Assembly (NCBI GenBank): GCA_036651815.1
Contig: JAVVXB010000047.1
Location: 1-8,975 of the forward strand
Source of the DNA: JAVVXB01 sp036651815
Lineage (GTDB): Bacteria; Bacillota; Clostridia; Christensenellales; CAG-138
Reading direction: 5' to 3'
DNA: 8,975 bases
A model generated the notes under the pieces. It did no database searches, was not told where the DNA came from, and was given only the letters and a program-made list of their open reading frames with translations. This document shows, piece by piece, positions 6,622-8,975 of this stretch. How positions within the stretch are numbered: the first letter of the stretch is position 1; each line of letters starts with the position of its first letter. Made by a program: the position numbers and the translations under genes.

Positions 6622-6787
6622 TATCCTGTTCCAGCTTCATGATTCCTTTTCGAACAGCTTCTGCCTTGCCAACGTTGTGCTGTTTGCAATACCCATCAAT
6701 AATTTGGATGCATTTTTCATCCAATCTCGCCGTTACTTTTCCAGCTTCCTTGGGATTGCTTGTAGGGCGTCCGATTTTCCCAGTCAC
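6608..6787 (-). CDS. Ribbon-helix-helix (CopG/Arc-type) transcriptional regulator
   Basis: The 59-residue product has the short strand-helix-helix pattern of the family: a basic, proline-containing N-terminus (GKIGRPTSNPKEAG), strand KVTARLDEKC, helix IQIIDGYCKQHN, turn VGKAE, helix AVRKGIMKLEQDI. Such proteins dimerise and insert the paired strand into the DNA major groove, usually at inverted repeats. GTG 6787 is chosen because GGAGG lies eight bases upstream; GTG codons at 6796 and 6793 in the same frame fall in or against that site. It is first in the operon, behind a promoter covered by a long palindrome, so it is the natural candidate for autoregulation. No toxin-like partner follows directly. 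Confidence 0.82.
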   Translation of the reverse strand: MTGKIGRPTSNPKEAGKVTARLDEKCIQIIDGYCKQHNVGKAEAVRKGIMKLEQDIKNP

Positions 6788-6807
6788 TTTCACCACCTCC
6801 TGATTGT

Positions 6808-6836
6808 ATTATATACTTTTGTCTGCCAAAAGTAAA
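6808..6836 (-). promoter_or_regulatory. Promoter of the cargo operon
   Basis: Read on the minus strand, TTTACT (6836-6831) as -35 box and a perfect TATAAT (6813-6808) as -10 box are 17 bases apart. The start would lie near 6801, leaving a very short leader before the GGAGG of the regulator gene. Most of the promoter, but not the -10 box, is inside the palindrome at 6818-6853. Confidence 0.8.
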
Positions 6837-6853
6837 GACTTTTGGCAGACAAA
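6818..6853. repeat. Perfect 16-bp inverted repeat with 4-base spacer, likely operator of the cargo operon
   Basis: TTTGTCTGCCAAAAGT (6818-6833) is the exact reverse complement of ACTTTTGGCAGACAAA (6838-6853), with AAAG between. It spans the -35 box and the promoter spacer, so occupancy should block RNA polymerase. Within each arm, GTCTGCC and AAAAGT could be separate half-sites for two dimers. The ribbon-helix-helix protein encoded just downstream is the most likely ligand. Confidence 0.8.
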
Positions 6854-6864
6854 TATAAAAACAA

Positions 6865-6899
6865 ATAAAAAAAGCCCCGGCAGGACGAATCCTGCCGGG
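6865..6899 (-). terminator. Rho-independent terminator of the lysis operon
   Basis: On the minus strand CCCGGCAGGA (6899-6890) pairs with TCCTGCCGGG (6885-6876) around a TTCG tetraloop, then a seven-T tract follows within two bases. It is a strong terminator that separates the lysis genes from the cargo operon, whose promoter starts about 30 bases further on. Confidence 0.92.
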
Positions 6900-6944
6900 T
6901 AGAAGCATCTGTTTCCGTTCTGAAAACAGCTGGGGGAATCCTGT

Positions 6945-7151
6945 TTAACTACGTGCAATGCTGGCGTTCGCCCACATTACGGCTTCTTCGAGTTTTGTGA
7001 ATGCGAGGTTGCGCTCACGACTGTCAGGACAAAGCTCGTTGATGAGGTTCGCCATTTCCTTGGCTTTTTCGCGCAGCGCTGTATACTGTTCGGGTTGTCC
7101 TTTGCGCGGTGCGTGATAGGTGAATGCTTTTTGAATGTTATACCCGTCCAT
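6945..7151 (-). CDS. acb2: Acb2-family anti-CBASS protein (cyclic nucleotide sponge) candidate
   Basis: The 68-residue product fits the Acb2/Tad1 hairpin-domain family: an N-terminal FTYHAP segment, helix EQYTALREKAKEMANLINEL, then CPDSRERNLAFTKLEEAVMW and ANASIARS. The pattern CP-x-SRE...LA-x-TKLEEAVMWANA-x-IAR is the hallmark I rely on. Known Acb2 proteins form compact helical hexamers that bind cyclic di- and trinucleotides and so silence CBASS defence. Conserved aromatic and lysine residues near the N-terminus (Y12, K29, K31) could match the known ligand contacts, but I cannot align them. GGAGGT lies about seven bases before the ATG. It is the last gene of the lysis unit, just ahead of its terminator, so it would be expressed late unless another promoter exists. 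Confidence 0.75.
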   Translation of the reverse strand: MDGYNIQKAFTYHAPRKGQPEQYTALREKAKEMANLINELCPDSRERNLAFTKLEEAVMWANASIARS

Positions 7152-7166
7152 ACCAATACCTCCTAG

Positions 7167-7709
7167 TTAGCCGTTGGCTCCAACGGCTGATGTCATTTCA
7201 ACGATTGAATGGCCCTTCTTTACATCATGTGTGGTTTGCTCAATCTTTGCGGTCAACCACCCATCTACGCCGCCATATATAGCCACCAGCGCATTCTTTG
7301 CCGTTTCCGTTAGCAAAGCCTCTGCCATGCACCAGCTTTTTGTAAAGGCGGTTTTTTGGGCTTCTGCGTCGAATATATTTTTATTTTTGAGCGATTCCAC
7401 ATACGTCTGGTTTGTAAAAGTAACAGCGGTTAATACAGCGTCTAGCGCTTCATCGAGGCCAGTCCGTATCTTGTCGTTCTTAATTTTTGCCGTTTTTTCC
7501 GCTGTAACCGTTTTAAGCCACGGCACAACATATTTGGTAACGATGGCCGATACAACGGTCAGCACGCCGTACAGCAGATACGATAATACCTCCGTCCAGT
7601 TCCAGTTAAACGTATCGCTTGCCTCACCCTCCGCAAGCGCTGGAATAACGATTATGCACGCCGTCAGCAGTGCAAGGAAAAAAACAGCCAATGGTCTAAA
7701 TTTCTTCAT
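7167..7709 (-). CDS. Phage holin, LLH family, with N-terminal signal-like segment
   Basis: The 180-residue product carries the LLH holin pattern: a membrane segment (about 40-62, with SYLLYGVLTVVSAIVTKYVVPWLK), then a soluble helical part with NDKIRTGLDEALDAVLTAV, NQTYVESLK, AEAQKTAF and YGGVDGWLTAKIE. Holins permeabilise the cytoplasmic membrane at lysis. Ahead of this is an extra hydrophobic segment (7-24) ending in PALA-EGEA, which looks like a cleavable signal peptide. ATG 7709 has AAAGGA nine bases upstream and gives a typical MKKF n-region. ATG 7727, six codons earlier, overlaps the previous stop as ATGA and cannot be excluded. A longer reading to 7967 has no proper start and is not credible. 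Confidence 0.87.
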   Translation of the reverse strand: MKKFRPLAVFFLALLTACIIVIPALAEGEASDTFNWNWTEVLSYLLYGVLTVVSAIVTKYVVPWLKTVTAEKTAKIKNDKIRTGLDEALDAVLTAVTFTNQTYVESLKNKNIFDAEAQKTAFTKSWCMAEALLTETAKNALVAIYGGVDGWLTAKIEQTTHDVKKGHSIVEMTSAVGANG

Positions 7710-7723
7710 GGTGTACCATCCTT

Positions 7724-7951
7724 TCATCCGTTCCCTTTGTCTTTCGGGTCGTTCTTGTTGCCAACCAGCCGCAGCACCAGCGTCATCAGCAGTTCGCCGC
7801 CGAACACTCCGCACCCGAGCGCCAGGTACGCCTCCGTGTCCACGCCAAGCGCGGCCAGCAGCACGTAGCTGGCTACGAAAAGTGCGGTCAGAAAAGTGAG
7901 GCAGAAAGCGACAATACGCTTCATGTAGCGGCCCTTCTGCTTCTGATTCAT
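7724..7951 (-). CDS. Small two-helix membrane protein of the lysis cassette
   Basis: This 75-residue protein has a basic N-terminus (MNQKQKGRYMKR), two predicted membrane helices (about 13-35 and 42-64) joined by a short GVDTEA turn, and a charged glycine/asparagine-rich tail. Two helices with both ends probably cytoplasmic is a common holin or antiholin layout, so it may partner the LLH holin. I do not recognise a named family. ATG 7951 has GGGAGGTG eight bases ahead; a GTG at 7960 is part of that binding site. Base composition is clearly GC-richer than in the cargo operon. Confidence 0.75.
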   Translation of the reverse strand: MNQKQKGRYMKRIVAFCLTFLTALFVASYVLLAALGVDTEAYLALGCGVFGGELLMTLVLRLVGNKNDPKDKGNG

Positions 7952-7968
7952 CCCGCGCACCTCCCAAC

Positions 7969-8181
7969 CTATTCCTTGAGTTCTTCGATCAAACGGAATG
8001 CGGTTTTTATATCGCGCTCCAGCAGAGCCGTCCGTTCGATTACTGTGTTGTGCTTGTCAACCTTTTTCTCCAGTTGCTCAATGCGGTAATTTGTCAGCTT
8101 GTTAGCCGTCAGAATGCCTGCAAATGCGCCGACCGCCGTGCCGACCAGCGAGAGAATTGCTACAACTATAAGGTCATTCAT
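7969..8181 (-). CDS. Membrane-anchored coiled-coil phage protein
   Basis: The 70-residue product has one N-terminal membrane helix (about 3-25, glycine- and alanine-rich) and then a long charged helix with heptad-like spacing (NYRIEQLEKKVDKHNTVIERTALLERDI). The stretch YRIEQLEKKV-x-KHN is common in small proteins beside holin genes of Firmicutes phages. It is similar in size and position to XhlA-type lysis accessory proteins, which however carry the membrane helix at the other end. It starts seven bases after the endolysin stop with a GG-rich binding site inside the end of that gene. Confidence 0.8.
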   Translation of the reverse strand: MNDLIVVAILSLVGTAVGAFAGILTANKLTNYRIEQLEKKVDKHNTVIERTALLERDIKTAFRLIEELKE

Positions 8182-8188
8182 ACCATCA

Positions 8189-8965
8189 TCACCCCGAAAT
8201 GTATTTGAGGAAACTCTCCATCATCCACGCCCGTCGAGTTTCCCCGTCCGTACAGATGGCAGTGATCAGCGCCCAGCCGCCTTTTGTCCGTTCCACCGAT
8301 ACGGTGGTATCGCAAGCGACCTCCCAATAGAGCGAGCCTTTTTCACGCTTCGGGCGCAGTTTGACGTTTCCTCCGTTTGGCGCATAGACAACAGCGTACA
8401 GCATTGGCGCTGTAACGGGGTTTTGCGCTTGTGCGGTCTGCTCGTCGCTCTGCTGGATCTCCGCGCCCAACGTTACGCCCTGTGCGATCTCTATTCCATA
8501 GTCCACCTCCGCAAACAGGATGACATGCGTCCATCCGTTAGCGAGGGTACTGCCCGCCACGCGCTCCATCGTCGAAGATGAATGCACGACGTTGCACAGT
8601 CGGCTTTTTCCATTCTTGTCCTTGTCATACAGCGCCTTTTCGCCGACATAGATGCCGCCGTGAGAGAAATCGCCAAGCCCGTCGCCTTTGAACTGCTCGG
8701 GCGTTTTGTCATCGTTGCCCTCGTTAATCAGCAGTCCGGCACCGGGCAGGAGCTTTCCTTCTGCCTTGGCGTTCTCGATGGTTCCCAGCCACGCGCAGTG
8801 GTTCCGCACCATCGTGTTGATTCCAGCAGTATTCCCCATGCTGCCGCCCGTGTCGTTGATGCACTTCTCAATCAGCGCGTCGCACTTCATATCGGAGTAT
8901 TTAATCTCAGGCCCAGTTGCCAATGCGATGGCCTTTGCCGCTACGTTTACACATGCGGACTTCAT
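8189..8965 (-). CDS. Endolysin: NlpC/P60-type peptidase with C-terminal SH3-like domain
   Basis: The 258-residue protein shows an NlpC/P60 (CHAP-like) cysteine peptidase layout. KYSDMKCDALIEKCI holds the likely nucleophile C28, DFSHGGIYVGE holds the likely base H102, and VVHSSS (126-131) supplies a candidate third polar residue. This class cuts the cell-wall peptide stem. A linker rich in glutamine and alanine (about 165-185) leads to a C-terminal strand-rich domain (187-258, AVVYAPNGGNVKLRP ... SFLKYISG) like bacterial SH3 domains that bind cell wall. No signal peptide is present, so export depends on the holin. ATG 8965 is the first start after an in-frame TGA at 8972-8974. Only ten upstream bases are visible and the binding site is weak, so the start is less certain. 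Confidence 0.85.
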   Translation of the reverse strand: MKSACVNVAAKAIALATGPEIKYSDMKCDALIEKCINDTGGSMGNTAGINTMVRNHCAWLGTIENAKAEGKLLPGAGLLINEGNDDKTPEQFKGDGLGDFSHGGIYVGEKALYDKDKNGKSRLCNVVHSSSTMERVAGSTLANGWTHVILFAEVDYGIEIAQGVTLGAEIQQSDEQTAQAQNPVTAPMLYAVVYAPNGGNVKLRPKREKGSLYWEVACDTTVSVERTKGGWALITAICTDGETRRAWMMESFLKYISG

Positions 8966-8975
8966 TCCCAGTCAC

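Noticed and set aside
6717..6908. Minus-strand frame of 63 codons crossing the terminator and operon promoter
   Set aside because: It runs through the terminator hairpin, the palindrome and the promoter and out of frame into the regulator gene; it has no domain.
7655..7660. Lipobox-like LTAC in the holin N-terminus
   Set aside because: The cysteine is followed by a further hydrophobic run and a better signal peptidase I site, unlike a lipoprotein signal.
7174..7899. Long plus-strand reading frame of 241 codons
   Set aside because: It lies entirely opposite the holin and small membrane protein genes, which have recognisable domains and good ribosome binding sites. Its translation is serine/alanine-rich low-complexity sequence without a family match.
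7710..7967. N-terminal extension of the holin frame to 7967
   Set aside because: It overlaps the small membrane protein gene completely, is arginine/glycine-rich shadow sequence, and would bury the signal-like segment in the middle of the protein.

Overview
The window looks like the lysis end and right-hand cargo region of a prophage in a Gram-positive Firmicute, most likely a Clostridia-type gut bacterium. Supporting signs are strong GGAGG-type ribosome binding sites, an LLH-family phage holin next to an NlpC/P60-type endolysin, and TGA used as a stop codon. The window opens with the 3' two thirds of a tRNA-Thr (anticodon GGT). Phage-type genes begin right after it, which fits integration into the 3' end of that tRNA. 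No integrase, repressor, capsid or tail gene is visible, so the prophage call rests on the lysis module and the tRNA position.

Every protein gene is on the minus strand, so the order of expression is right to left. First (8965 to 6945) comes a lysis module: endolysin, a membrane-anchored coiled-coil protein, a small two-helix membrane protein, an LLH holin with an unusual signal peptide, and a 68-residue protein that matches the Acb2 anti-CBASS family. A strong rho-independent terminator (6865-6899) closes this unit.

A new transcription unit then starts from a promoter with a perfect TATAAT box. A near-perfect 36-bp palindrome covers its -35 box and spacer (6818-6853). The unit runs to 222 and encodes a ribbon-helix-helix regulator, a zinc-finger/HARP-like protein, an SNF2-type helicase, an unrecognised protein, a PAPS-reductase-like PP-loop protein of the IbrA/DUF3440 type, a ParB/Srx-like protein of the IbrB type, an N6/N4 amino DNA methyltransferase, and another unrecognised protein. 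From the zinc-finger gene on, the genes abut or overlap, so they probably work as one system. Helicase, PP-loop enzyme, ParB-like protein and methyltransferase together suggest DNA modification, remodelling or defence. The position between lysis genes and the attachment site is typical of prophage cargo. Base composition also changes: the distal lysis genes are GC-rich and the cargo operon is visibly more AT-rich.

The 110-bp gap between the regulator and the zinc-finger gene seems to hold a compact small-RNA gene on the opposite strand. It has a -35/-10 promoter with 17-bp spacing, a palindrome across the promoter, two stem-loops and a T-tract terminator. This RNA would be antisense to the leader of the operon. 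The unrecognised operon, its palindromic operators and the antisense RNA are the parts most worth follow-up.
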